64,000 nucleotides of DNA, from assembly GCA_034521225.1 (NCBI GenBank), contig JAXHMR010000033.1:1-64000 (forward strand), given 5' to 3'. Below the pieces are notes generated by a model. That model saw only the letters and a program-made list of their open reading frames with translations, was not told the DNA's origin and did no database searches. Made by a program: the position numbers and the translations under genes. The stretch is from Woeseia sp034521225. Its GTDB lineage: Bacteria; Pseudomonadota; Gammaproteobacteria; Steroidobacterales; Woeseiaceae. Positions within the stretch are counted from its first letter, which is position 1; each line of letters starts with the position of its first letter. Below, in pieces: positions 1 to 9,429 of this stretch.

Positions 1-8
1 TATCGGCG

Positions 9-82
9 AATGCGGAGACCCGCATTAAGCCGGCAGCCGTCGCAGCCGGACTTTATGGCGCTTATGTACGCAGACGTACATC
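9..82. other. Cluster of three short inverted repeats downstream of queG
   Basis: Three hairpins lie in a row between the window edge and the end of queG. AATGCGG pairs with CCGCATT at 9-26 across a 4-base loop. CCGGC pairs with GCCGG just after it. ATGTACG pairs with CGTACAT at 64-81 across a CAGA loop. The stems are perfect but short. They could form a transcription end for queG (minus strand) or belong to a repeat cut by the window edge. There is no T-run, so a classical terminator is not supported. Confidence 0.35.
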
Positions 83-175
83 AAAGACGATCGTTCACAC
101 CGCAACCCGGACCTGCGTCACATTTCAGGGCGCGGATCGGTGCTTCAGGTCGCGGATCACTGCCAGAGGTTGCCA

Positions 176-1244
176 TCAGCCTTCGGATTGGCCATGCTGT
201 TCCAGCGCCCACTGTACATGCTCGCGCACGATAGCGGAGTCACTGTCTGCCCTTTCATGCAATGCTTGCAGAACCTTGTCCGTCGTCTCTGCATTTCCCA
301 GCGCAACCGCGAGATTGCGCTGCCATTGCTCGAAGCTGATGCGTCGCATTGCACTGCCCTCGGTCCTGGACGCCCAGGTCGGCTCGTCCAGCAAAGCGGT
401 ACGACAAAGATCCGCACTGTCCAGATCGTGGCGGGGTGCAAAGTCAGGCTCCGCGGTGCGTACCGCAAACTTGTTCCACGGACAAAAGAGCTGGCGGTGA
501 GTTTCACCCGTAAACCCGGTTGCCGATTAGCTTGCCGCGGTAGCGTTCCGGGATCAAGCCGCGGAATTCAATTGTCAGATACGATATGCAGCGGCGGGCG
601 TGGAGTTGATCAGGCGCGACGATGGCATCGGTGGGACAGACATCGATGCACGCACGACAGCTGCCGCAATGCCCGGTTGCGGCATCGTCCACGGGCAGCG
701 GCAGGGTAGATATACAACTCGCCAAGGAAAAACCACGAGCCGGCATCCCGATTGATAAGGTTGGTGTGTCCTGACCCAGCCCGGCCTTCTCTGCAACGGC
801 TTCTCGAGCACCGGTGCGCTGTCGACGAAGACGCCGTAGGCCGTGATCGCCGCCGCTTTCTCGATGCAATGGCCAGTTTTTGCAGCCGCTTGCGCAAGGT
901 CTTGTGGTAATCACGCCCGAGCGCATAGCGTGAGATGTATGCCGCACGCGGATGGTCCAGCAGGCGGCGGCGCACTGGGTCGCATGGGTCAGGTAATCCA
1001 TACGCGCCGAGATGACGCGCACAGCGTACCGGGGACGAGTTCCGCGGGCCGGCTGCGCTTCGAGCCATGGCGCTCCATGTAGTGCATGTCGCCGTGGAAC
1101 CGCTTGCCGAGCCACTCGGCGAGGCGCTGCCCGGCCTCGTCCAGGTCGATAGCTTACGCCGATCTGCTGGAAGCCCAGCTCGAGTTGCCAGGATTCAATG
1201 CGCGATTTCAGCGCTCGCCAGTCGCGATCGCGAGTTAATGACAT
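176..1244 (-). CDS. queG: Epoxyqueuosine reductase QueG (frameshifted)
   Basis: Cytoplasmic Fe-S and cobalamin enzyme that reduces epoxyqueuosine to queuosine in tRNA, the last step of queuosine synthesis. The N-terminus begins MSLTRDRDWRALKSRI, with start codon at 1244. The first 4Fe-4S motif, HCGSCRACIDVCPTDAI, is readable near 640-690. It is followed by RRCISYLTIE and then QLFCPWNKFA, the remnant of the second cluster, near 450-500. The HEAT-like C-terminus ends at 176. The reading frame changes at least six times, including a stop right after IGNRVYG near 504 where the CxxC of the second cluster should be, so no single ORF covers the gene. The gene is divergent from nnr, 53 bp apart. Family identity is clear; the broken frame is probably consensus error. 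Confidence 0.85.
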
Positions 1245-1297
1245 CGTGAATTAATGAATATTCGGTGACTGCAAATGTGACCAGTATAATGGCACGT

Positions 1298-2794
1298 ATG
1301 ACTGCTGACTTCTCCGATACTTCCATGCAACCGGTGTTTTCGGTCGCCGGTGTTGGCGCATCGACAAGGCGGCAATCGATGGCGGCGTCGTGGGCAGCTA
1401 TGCACTGATGACGCGTGCCGCGCAGTTCGCGCTGGACGTTGCCGTGACGGAATTCGCCGGGGTGACGGAGTGGCTGGTGCTGTGCGGCGGCGGCAACAAC
1501 GCGGGCGACGGCTACGTGCTGGCGCGTCTGGCGTTGGCAGAGGGCATCAGCGTCAATGTCGTTGAGCTGGCGGATCCCGCGAGGTTGCGAGGCGATGCGG
1601 CGCGCGCCCGCAGCGACTTTGTCGCTGAGGACGGGCGGGTGGAGCCCTGGGACGGTACGCTCGAGCCCGGCAGCGGCTTGCTGGTGGACGCGATGCTCGG
1701 CAGCGGGTCTCGATCGCGACGTAGCCGGTGCGTACCGGGCTGCTGTTGACGCACTGAACGGGTATGGCGCGCCGGTCCTCGCGCTCGACGTGCCGACCGG
1801 CTTGCATGGCGATACCGGTGCCGTCATGGGCGCCGCCATCAACGCCGACGTGACGGCGACGTTTGTCGGCCGCAAAGCCGGCTTGTACCTTGGGGCCGGT
1901 CCCGATAACGGCGGCCGGCTGCGTTACTCGGCGCTCGGATTGCCGGCTTCGTGTTCCGCCGGTGTGCAACCGGTCATGCGGCTGGTCACGCCGTCCCTGC
2001 TAGGGACAGGCTGCCGCGGCGCCCGCGACAGTCGCACAAGGGCGACTTCGGCCATGTGCTGGTGATTGGCGGCGCGCCCGGCATGCCCGGCGCTGCGCGC
2101 CTGGCCGGCGAAGCGGCACTGAAGAGCGGAGCGGGCCGGGTCAGCGTCGCGACGCACGCGTCAAGTGCCGCCGTGATCCCGGCCGGCCGGCCGGAACTGA
2201 TGTGCCACGCGGTGGATGATGCGGCGGCGCTTGCGCCATTGCTCGACGCTGCCACTGTGATCGCCGTGGGGCCCGGTCTTGGCCAAAGTGACTGGTCCGC
2301 GATGCTGCTGGCGGCCGCCGAGGCGACAGGCAAGCCGCTGGTCGCCGATGCCGATGCGCTGAACCTGATGGCCCGTTGCCCGGAACGACGAGGCGAGCGG
2401 ATTGTCACGCCGCATCCGGGCGAGGCAGCCAGGCTGCTCGACAGTTCGGCGGGCGTCGTGCAGTTGGATCGGCTGGCCGCGCTGGCGGCGTTGAAAGACC
2501 GGCTCGGCGGCACTGTGGTTTTGAAAGGTAACGGCACCCTGGTGTCGTCAGCCGAGCGGTCCGCCATGGCTCAACCTCTCCGGCAATCCCGGCATGGCGT
2601 CGGCCGGCATGGGGGATGTGCTGACCGGCATCATTGCCGGCCTGCTGGCGCAGGGGCTGGATCCCGAATCAGCAGCGGTTGCCGGCGTCCATGTCCATGG
2701 CTGCGCGGCGGACGTTGCGGCCAGCAATGGCGGCGAACGGGGCCTGATCGCATCGGATGTCCTGGACGAACTGCGGCCATGGCTGAACCCGTAA
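1298..2794 (+). CDS. nnr: Bifunctional NAD(P)HX epimerase / dehydratase Nnr (frameshifted)
   Basis: Repairs hydrated NAD(P)H. The N-terminal YjeF domain epimerises NAD(P)HX, and the C-terminal ribokinase-like domain dehydrates the S-form using ADP. Visible motifs are LCGGGNNAGDGYVLA and LDVPTGLHGDTG (epimerase half), then KGDFGHVLVIGGAPGMPGAA, VGPGLGQSDW, DADALN, TPHPGEAARLL, KGNGT and MGDVLTGIIAGLLAQG (dehydratase half). The start ATG at 1298 gives MTADFSDTSM. Frame changes are seen near 1358, 1706, 2003 and 2568. Restoring them gives one protein of normal two-domain length. The stop at 2794 overlaps the tsaE start, as expected for the nnr-tsaE-ami-mutL-miaA operon order known in Enterobacteria. 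Confidence 0.9.
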
Positions 2795-3247
2795 CTCACT
2801 CGAGAGCGTTGCCGGATCCGCCCGCGACGAACGCGCTCGGCGGCTTGCTCGCGGCGGCGTTGCCGGACGATTACCGCGGCTGGCTCGTCCTGCTGCAGGG
2901 CGAGCTGGGCGCCGGCAAATCGACGCTGGCGCGGGCCCTGCTGACCGCCCTCGGGCATGATGGCCTGGTGCCGAGTCCGACTTACACACTGGTCGAGCCG
3001 TACGAGTTGCCGCGCGGCAGCGTTTACCATGTTGATTTATATCGAATATCGTCCGCCGACGAACTGCATTTCCTCGGCTTTGATGAGTTGCGCGAGGGCC
3101 TGATGCTGGTTGAATGGCCGAAGCTGGTCCGATCTCGTCAATGACGCCGACCTGCTGGTTGCGTTGACCTATGCCGGGGACGGCCGGCGCGCTGACATCA
3201 CCGCCTGCAGCGAGCGGGCCACGGCGTTGGTGCGGTCACTGGGCTGA
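2778..3247 (+). CDS. tsaE: tRNA t6A synthesis ATPase TsaE (frameshifted)
   Basis: ATPase partner of TsaB and TsaD in making threonylcarbamoyladenosine at position 37 of ANN-decoding tRNAs. The start ATG at 2778 overlaps the end of nnr. The Walker A motif GELGAGKST, the SPTYTLVEPY motif and HVDLYR are all present, followed by GFDELREGLMLVEWP. Near 3125 the frame shifts by one base. Beyond it the frame reads SDLVNDADLLVALTYAG and continues to a stop at 3245-3247, giving about 155 residues, normal for the family. The gene is generally essential in bacteria, so a natural knockout is unlikely and a consensus error is the simpler reading. Confidence 0.9.
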
Positions 3248-3320
3248 TCCGCTGCCAAAGCGGCGGTATCGTAGTCTCTGAACTATGACCCGTATCTTTA
3301 TAATATTGAAAGAAAAAAGT

Positions 3321-3348
3321 TTGGCTTTTGTCGCAGGATTTGTATACT
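3321..3348 (+). promoter_or_regulatory. Probable sigma-70 promoter of amiB
   Basis: TTGGCT (3321-3326) and TATACT (3343-3348) are separated by 16 bp in an AT-rich stretch between tsaE and amiB. This fits a sigma-70 promoter that would start transcription about 35 bp upstream of the amidase start codon. It is a motif match only. Confidence 0.5.
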
Positions 3349-3390
3349 GGCGAGAATCCGCCAGGCGAACCCCGGACGATTCCAATAACG

Positions 3391-4707
3391 ATGCACCAGC
3401 TACGCCTATTCATTCTCGCCGTGCTGCTGACGTCGGCAGCGGCGACACATGCTGCGACAACGGTCGAGAATATCCGCGTCTGGTCCGATGATGGGCGGAC
3501 ACGCATCGTGCTCGACCTGAGCCAGCCCGCCGACCACAACATTTTCACGCTCCGTTCTCCGGACCGCCTCGTCGTCGACCTGAAGGACGGCCAGCTTGCG
3601 CGCCAATTGCAGGGCTCGCACGAGGGCAGCGGCTCCATTCGCAGCATCCGTACCGGCTTGCGCGCGAACGGTCAGCTGCGCGTTGTGCTCGACCTGAACG
3701 AAGCGGTCCGCTCGCGCAGTTTTACGGCCGGGCCGAACGGCAAATACGGCGACCGCCTCGTCATTGATCTGCAACGCCAGGGCCCGGTCAATGCCGTCAA
3801 GCAGGCGTCCGACCGTTATCAAAACGGCCGCGACATCGTCATCGCGGTCGATCCAGGCCATGGCGGTCACGACCCGGGTGCGATTGGCAGGGCGCGGACG
3901 AAGGAAAAAGACGTAGCGCTCGCCGTGTCACGGCAACTGGCCAGCCGTATCAATGCGCAGCCCGGCATGAAGGCCGTGCTGATCCGTACCGGCGACGTCA
4001 CGTGCCGCATCGCGAGCGCATGGAAATCGCGCGGCGCAACAAGGCGGATCTGTTCGTGTCCGTGCACGCGGATGCCGTTGAAGACCGGCGCGCGCGCGGC
4101 TCCTCGGTCTACGTGCTGTCCCTGAAAGGCGCGAGCGACGAAGCCGCCATGCGCCTCGCGCAACGCGAAAATGCGTCTGATCTCGTCGGCGGTGTATCGC
4201 TGGCCGGCAAGGACCATGTGCTGGCATCCGTGCTGCTCGACCTGTCACAGAACGCGGCGCTGAGTGCCAGCATGGACGTTGGTGAAAGTGTCATCAACGA
4301 GCTGGCGCGCGTCGGCAAGGTGCACCGCCGCGCTGTGCAACAGGCCGGGTTCCTCGTACTGAAATCACCGGACGTGCCGTCCATCCTTGTGAACAGCGTA
4401 TATCTCGATCCCGAGGAAGAGAAAAGTTGCGCAGCGCCGAGCACCAGGCGGCTGGCTACGGCCATCATGGGCGGGATACGGAGCTACTTCTATGCCAACC
4501 CGCCGCCGGATACGCAGATAGCAGATGAACCTGAAACGCTCGCCGGCTGCTCAGATTGACTACGTCATCTCGCGCGGCGATACGCTGAGTGAAATTGCGG
4601 ATCGCTATAACGTCAGCATGTCGGACATCAAGGCCGCCAACAAGCTGCGCGATAACCAGGTGCGCATCGGCCAGAAGCTGCTGATACCGCTGCGCGCCGG
4701 CACGTAG
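3391..4707 (+). CDS. amiB: N-acetylmuramoyl-L-alanine amidase, AmiB type with LysM (frameshifted)
   Basis: Periplasmic zinc amidase that cleaves septal peptidoglycan during daughter-cell separation. Start ATG 3391 gives a signal peptide (MHQLRLFILAVLL, ending near AATHA). An AMIN domain follows (RVWSDDGRTRIVLDL, SPDRLVVDLKDG). The Amidase_3 domain then begins at IVIAVDPGHGGHDPGAIG, with the zinc ligand His in PGHGG, and continues through DLFVSVHADA. The tail is a LysM repeat (YVISRGDTLSEIADRYNVS...IGQKLLIPLRAGT). Frame changes near 3995 and 4545 and a compensating pair at about 4415-4445 split the ORF. The symbol is chosen from position next to mutL plus LysM; AmiC-like naming is possible. 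Confidence 0.85.
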
Positions 4708-4725
4708 ACCGGTATATTCAACGGC

Positions 4726-4925
4726 GCCCGGCTTGTCCATGAACGTTCCTGCTGCGGTGGTAGGCGAAGGCGCACCACGGGAGAGCTTTCCAGGGACGCT
4801 GTAAATACGTCCCCCACGTGTCCAGCGGCTCTGTGCCGGACGTTCCTGTCCGGCACAGCCCTGAAAAGCTCTCCCCGCGGCACACCTTCGCCCCGGCCAT
4901 CGTGCCGTTCATGAACAAGCCGGGC
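4726..4925. repeat. Inverted-terminal-repeat element, copy 1 (about 200 bp, diverged)
   Basis: Terminal inverted repeats of 20 bp with one mismatch sit at 4726-4745 (GCCCGGCTTGTCCATGAACG) and 4906-4925. Inside, GGCGAAGGCGCACC pairs imperfectly with its counterpart near 4880-4895, GAGAGCTTTCCAG pairs with CTGAAAAGCTCTC, and CTGTGCCGGAC pairs with GTCCGGCACAG. This is the most diverged of the three long copies: the outer ends read GGCTTGTYCATGAACG instead of GGATTATTCATGAACG. It fills most of the gap between amiB and mutL and encodes nothing convincing. Confidence 0.85.
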
Positions 4926-4990
4926 TCCCTGTCGCTGCTACACATTCCAGCGATGTTTTGAAAGAATGCCCGATTTTCCGGGCCTTTCCG

Positions 4991-6757
4991 ATGCCGATTC
5001 AACAGCTGCCCGAACACCTGATCAACCAGATCGCCGCCGGTGAGGTGGTCGAACGGCCGGCGTCCGTCGTCAAGGAACTGGTTGAGAACAGCCTCGACGC
5101 CGGTGCCGGCGCGATAACCATCGACATCGTTGCGGGCGGGCTGAAGCTCGTGCGCGTGCGTGATGATGGCAGCGGCGTAGAGAAGGGCGAGCTGGCACTG
5201 GCATTGTCGCCGCACGCGACCAGCAAAATAACCAGCCTCGATGATCTGCAGGCTGTCGCATCGCTCGGGTTTCGCGGCGAAGCACTGCCGAGCATCGCAT
5301 CGGTTGCGCAATTGTCGTTGACGTCACGGACGGCCGAATCGGATACCGCGTGGCAGGTCACGGCAGACAACGGCAAGCTGTCCGAACCTCGTCCCGCCGC
5401 GCACCCGGTGGGCACGACCGTCGAAGTCCAGGATCTCCTTTACGATACGCCCGCGCGGCGGAAATTCCTGCGCACCGAGCGCACCGAGTTCGGCCATATT
5501 GACAAGTGGGTGCGCCGCCTTGCGCTCGCCCGCAGCGATGTCGCGTTCACCGTGACACACAACCGGCGCGTCGTGTTAAAGCTGACCGCAGCAATGAGTC
5601 AGGACCAGCGGCTTGAGCGAATCTCCGCAATCTGCGGTGAGACCTTCGCGTCGCAAGCGGTGTACCTCGAACGCGCCGCGGGCGACATGGCGGTCAGCGG
5701 TTGGCTCGGGCTGCCAACGTTTAATCGCAGCCAGCCCGACTTGCAATACTGGTTCGTCAACGGCCGCAGCATTTCTGACAGGACGTTGACGCACGCAGTG
5801 CGGCATGCCTATCGCGATGTGCTTTTTCATGGGCGTTATCCTGCGTACGTGCTGCATCTCAGTATTGATCCGGCAACTGTCGATGCCAATGCACACCCGG
5901 CGAAGCACGAAATTCGATTTCGCGATGGCCGGCGCGTGCATGGCCTGGTATCACAGTCTGTCGAGCAGGCTTTGCAGGACACACGGCCGGTCGAGCGGGC
6001 GGCCGGACCGGCGCGCATCGACCTGCCGGCATCTCCGCACTTTCAGCAACAGGCTATGGGCTTGCCTCCGGCAAACGGCGTATCGCGCCCGGCGGTAGCG
6101 CGCGCGCTGGCCGGATTCGAGCAGTTGTCGCAGGCTGCGGGTGAACCCATGGCGGACTACGCGACGGGCGACGTACCGCCACTTGGCCATGCCATTGCGC
6201 AACTGGCTGGCGTTTACATACTGGCAGAGAATGCGCGCGGACTGGTCGTTGTTGATATGCATGCAGCGCATGAACGGGTTGTCTATGAGCGCCTGAAGAA
6301 GTCTTATGCGGAACGCGAACTGATTCGTCAGCCATTGCTGGTGCCGGTGACGGTAGCTGTCTCGGATGGCGAGGCGACGGCGGCCGAGAATCATTCGGAC
6401 GTGTTCGCCAAACTCGGCCTGGTCGTCGATCGGGCGGGACCTACGAGTCTTGTCGTCCGCGAAATTCCCGCCTTGCTGAAAGACGCTGATGTCGAGGCAC
6501 TCGTACGCGACGTGCTGTCCGATTTGCAGGACGCAGGCATAAGCAGCCGCATCGGCGAATACAGCGACAACATCCTGGCAACAATGGCCTGTCATCATTC
6601 CATCCGCGCCAACCGGCAGCTGACGATTGCCGAGATGAATGCGTTGCTGCGCGAAATGGAAACGACCGACCGCGCGGACCAATGCAATCACGGACGGCCG
6701 ACATGGACGGCCGTAAGCCTCGCCGAACTGGACCGCCTGTTCCTGCGCGGGCAGTAG
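4991..6757 (+). CDS. mutL: DNA mismatch repair protein MutL
   Basis: ATPase that couples MutS mismatch recognition to strand removal. Start ATG 4991 (MPIQQLPEHLINQIAAGEVV) is preferred over the upstream in-frame start because it begins at the conserved family N-terminus. The GHKL ATPase motifs are intact: VVKELVENSLDAGA, VRDDGSG, GFRGEALPSI. HPAKHEIRFRD closes the transducer domain. The C-terminal half carries DMHAAHERVVYE at about residues 422-433, matching the endonuclease motif DQHA(X)2E(X)4E except Q to M, plus ACHHSIRAN and CNHGRPT. The 588-residue frame is unbroken. The gene ends 12 bp before miaA. Confidence 0.97.
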   Translation: MPIQQLPEHLINQIAAGEVVERPASVVKELVENSLDAGAGAITIDIVAGGLKLVRVRDDGSGVEKGELALALSPHATSKITSLDDLQAVASLGFRGEALPSIASVAQLSLTSRTAESDTAWQVTADNGKLSEPRPAAHPVGTTVEVQDLLYDTPARRKFLRTERTEFGHIDKWVRRLALARSDVAFTVTHNRRVVLKLTAAMSQDQRLERISAICGETFASQAVYLERAAGDMAVSGWLGLPTFNRSQPDLQYWFVNGRSISDRTLTHAVRHAYRDVLFHGRYPAYVLHLSIDPATVDANAHPAKHEIRFRDGRRVHGLVSQSVEQALQDTRPVERAAGPARIDLPASPHFQQQAMGLPPANGVSRPAVARALAGFEQLSQAAGEPMADYATGDVPPLGHAIAQLAGVYILAENARGLVVVDMHAAHERVVYERLKKSYAERELIRQPLLVPVTVAVSDGEATAAENHSDVFAKLGLVVDRAGPTSLVVREIPALLKDADVEALVRDVLSDLQDAGISSRIGEYSDNILATMACHHSIRANRQLTIAEMNALLREMETTDRADQCNHGRPTWTAVSLAELDRLFLRGQ

Positions 6758-6769
6758 CGGCCGTTTCCT

Positions 6770-7705
6770 ATGCTGCCCGCAATCTGCCTGATGGGCCCGA
6801 CGGCGACCGGGAAGACCGAGCTGGCGCTTGAGCTGGCCGACGCGTTGCCACTTGAGATTATCAGCGTTGACTCGGCGCTCGTGTATCGCGGCATGGATAT
6901 CGGCACCGCGAAACCGGACAAGGAAACGCTTGCCCGCGTTCCGCACCGGCTGATCGATATCCGTGATCCCGAACAGACCTACTCGGCAGGCGATTTTGTT
7001 CGTGATGCCAGGGCAGCGATGAACGAGATCCGTGCGGCAGGCCGCTGGCCGCTGCTGGTTGGCGGCACGATGATGTACTTCCGGTCGCTGACAGCGGGTA
7101 TGGCGAGCTTGCCATCCGCGGATGCGGAGTTGCGGGCAACGATTGATGCTGAAGCAGTCGAGGTTGGCTGGCCTGCCATGCATCGGGAACTCAGTACCAT
7201 CGACCCTCAAGCCGCGGCGCGCATCAGCGAAAATGACAGCCAGCGCATCCAGCGCGCACTCGAAGTGTTTCGTGCCAGCGGCCGGCCGTTGACGGACTGG
7301 CTGGCCGGCGCGGCACCGGTAGCTGGCGGGGACTACCTGCGCATCGCCCTGGTACCGCGGGACCGGTCCGTCCTGCACCGGCGTATCGAGTCACGCTTTG
7401 AGCACATGCTCAATTCCGGATTTGTTGAGGAGGTACGAGGTCTTATGGCGCGGCCCGCCCTGACGGCAGCCAGTCCGTCGATGCGTGCCGTCGGCTATCG
7501 GCAGCTGTGGGCCCACCTGGCCGGACAATGCGCTCTGGAGGAGGCGGGCGACCGCGCCGTCGCCGCCACGCGGCAACTCGCCAAACGCCAACTGACCTGG
7601 CTGCGAGGCGATTCGTTAGTGACGGTGTTCGACCCGCTTGAATCGGGGATATCCGGTGCCATATCGATATTACTTGGGCAGGAACTCGACAAATTAGCGC
7701 GATAA
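6770..7705 (+). CDS. miaA: tRNA dimethylallyltransferase MiaA
   Basis: Transfers a dimethylallyl group to A37 of tRNAs that read codons starting with U, the first step towards ms2i6A. The 311-residue frame is intact, from ATG 6770. The P-loop is MGPTATGKTELA. ISVDSALVYRGMDIGTAKP and VPHRLIDIRDPEQTYSAGDF are the prenyl-donor and tRNA-binding motifs, VGGTMMYFRSL follows, and the C-terminal TRQLAKRQLTWLR is typical. The gene lies 12 bp behind mutL and is followed by hfq, the standard gammaproteobacterial order. Confidence 0.97.
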   Translation: MLPAICLMGPTATGKTELALELADALPLEIISVDSALVYRGMDIGTAKPDKETLARVPHRLIDIRDPEQTYSAGDFVRDARAAMNEIRAAGRWPLLVGGTMMYFRSLTAGMASLPSADAELRATIDAEAVEVGWPAMHRELSTIDPQAAARISENDSQRIQRALEVFRASGRPLTDWLAGAAPVAGGDYLRIALVPRDRSVLHRRIESRFEHMLNSGFVEEVRGLMARPALTAASPSMRAVGYRQLWAHLAGQCALEEAGDRAVAATRQLAKRQLTWLRGDSLVTVFDPLESGISGAISILLGQELDKLAR

Positions 7706-7825
7706 CCTGATTCGGGCCTATGGTAGACTTTTGGAAGCTTTGGGCTTCGTGGCATTTGGGCAACCGGCGCCACCGGAATGCGACGCTAACAACAACAGGT
7801 TTGGCCAAAATAAGGAGACCCGGAT

Positions 7826-8074
7826 ATGGCTAAAGGGCAGTCGTTGCAGGACCCGTTCCTGAATATATTGCGGAAAGAAAAGGTTCCGGTATCCATTTAC
7901 CTGGTTAACGGAATCAAGCTTCAGGGACAGGTCGACTCGTTCGACCAGTTCGTTGTTTTACTGAAGAATAGCGTCAATCAAATGGTGTACAAGCATGCAA
8001 TTTCCACCATCGTGCCTGCACGAAATGTTCGTCTTCCGCTCCCGGATGACGAAAGCGGAGAATCTGACGACTAG
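7826..8074 (+). CDS. hfq: RNA chaperone Hfq
   Basis: Hexameric RNA-binding protein that pairs small RNAs with mRNAs. The 82-residue frame is intact and starts at ATG 7826 behind a strong Shine-Dalgarno (AAGGAGAC). The Sm1 core (QDPFLNILRKEKVPVSIYLV, GIKLQGQVDSFDQFVVLL) and Sm2 motif (YKHAISTIVP) are canonical. The tail is short and acidic (DDESGESDD), much shorter than in E. coli. The 120-bp gap from miaA leaves room for its own promoter. Confidence 0.98.
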   Translation: MAKGQSLQDPFLNILRKEKVPVSIYLVNGIKLQGQVDSFDQFVVLLKNSVNQMVYKHAISTIVPARNVRLPLPDDESGESDD

Positions 8075-8100
8075 GACCCTGCCTTCCCGGGAGGTCGCGA

Positions 8101-9420
8101 TTGTTTGAGCGACCGAAGAGTGGCGAACGCGCCATCCTGTTGCACGCGTCAACCGACGGCACCCCGGACGAATCAGAACGTGAGGAATTTGCCGAGCTGG
8201 CTCGCTCGGCGGGCGCTGTGCTCGTCGACCAGCTGGTCAGCGCGCGGCGCAACCCGGATCCTCGCACGTTCATCGGCAAAGGCAAGCTCGATGAACTTGC
8301 CGGGCGAATCCGTGCGGCTGACGCGGAACTGGTGATTTGCGGTGCGCCTCTCAGCCCCAGCCAGGAACGTAACCTCGAGCGGGCATTGCAGTGCCGCGTA
8401 CTGGATCGTGGCGGCCTGATCCTCGACATATTCGCGCAACGCGCCCGCAGTTTCGAGGGCAAGTTACAGGTGGAACTCGCACAGCTCGGGCATGTGTCGA
8501 CGCGGCTCGTCCGGGGCTGGACGCACCTTGAGCGCCAGAAGGGCGGTATTGGCCTGCGCGGTCCGGGTGAAACGCAGCTGGAAACGGACCGGCGCCTGAT
8601 CGGCGCCCGCATACGCCAGTTGAAATCACGGCTGGCACAGGTGGACAGCCGGCGCGCCATGAATCGGCAAAATCGGGTCAACGCCGAGATTGCGACGGTG
8701 GCGCTCGTCGGCTACACCAATGCCGGCAAGTCGACGCTGTTCAATGCGCTGACCGATGCCGGCGTCTATGTAAAGGACCAGCTGTTCGCCACGCTGGATC
8801 CCACGATGCGGCGGCTCGAGCTGCCCGATGGCAACGCCGCGATTATTGCGGATACCGTCGGCTTCATCCGCGATCTGCCGCATGAACTGGTTGCCGCGTT
8901 TCGCTCGACGTTGCAGGAGGCTCGCGAAGCGGACCTTATCCTGCACCTGATTGATGCCAGCGATCCCGATCGCTGGCAGCGCGTGCGCCAGGTCAATGCC
9001 GTGCTGGCGGAACTGGGCGCCGATGAGGTGCCGCAGATCCGGGTGTACAATAAAATCGACAAGCTCGAGCGGCGGTCGAAAATGGCGCTGAACCGCGACG
9101 GAGAAGGGCGTGCGGTCTGGCTGTCGGCCGCGACCGGCGAGGGACTTCCCCTGCTGCTGGAGGCGATTGCAGCGCGCCTGCGCCGCAAGATGGTCCGCGG
9201 TATGATGCGCCTTCGTGCCGACCAGGGGCGCCAGCGATCGCAGCTTTTTGCGCTCGGTGCCGTCGCCCGCGAGTCGGCGCTTGACGACGGCGGCTGGTTT
9301 TTGGAAATAAACATGGGCGAGCGGGATTTGCAGCGCTTTATCAAGCGTGAGAGGCTGCCCGCCGATATTCTTGAGCACGAGGTTGCCTGCGAGCCGCCGG
9401 GTGCGATGACGCAGAGATAA
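8101..9420 (+). CDS. hflX: Ribosome-associated GTPase HflX
   Basis: GTPase that binds and splits stalled ribosomes. The 439-residue frame is intact and begins at TTG 8101. The rare start is supported by a GGAGG at 8089-8093 and by alignment of the N-terminus with the family. The HflX N-domain includes RNPDPRTFIGKGKLDEL and the glycine-rich linker GGIGLRGPGETQLETDRR. The G domain has G1 GYTNAGKST, G3 DTVGFIRDLP, G4 NKID and G5 SAATGEG. It sits between hfq and hflK as in E. coli. Confidence 0.97.
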   Translation: MFERPKSGERAILLHASTDGTPDESEREEFAELARSAGAVLVDQLVSARRNPDPRTFIGKGKLDELAGRIRAADAELVICGAPLSPSQERNLERALQCRVLDRGGLILDIFAQRARSFEGKLQVELAQLGHVSTRLVRGWTHLERQKGGIGLRGPGETQLETDRRLIGARIRQLKSRLAQVDSRRAMNRQNRVNAEIATVALVGYTNAGKSTLFNALTDAGVYVKDQLFATLDPTMRRLELPDGNAAIIADTVGFIRDLPHELVAAFRSTLQEAREADLILHLIDASDPDRWQRVRQVNAVLAELGADEVPQIRVYNKIDKLERRSKMALNRDGEGRAVWLSAATGEGLPLLLEAIAARLRRKMVRGMMRLRADQGRQRSQLFALGAVARESALDDGGWFLEINMGERDLQRFIKRERLPADILEHEVACEPPGAMTQR

Positions 9421-9429
9421 GCAAACGAC

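Noticed and set aside
176..4707. queG, nnr, tsaE and amiB as true pseudogenes
   Set aside because: Each resumes exactly at conserved motifs after every frame change, no larger deletions or stop-rich decay are seen, and tsaE is normally essential.
5951..7378. 475-residue open frame on the minus strand across mutL and miaA
   Set aside because: It runs antisense to two intact, well-conserved genes and has no recognisable domain; a by-product of high GC content.
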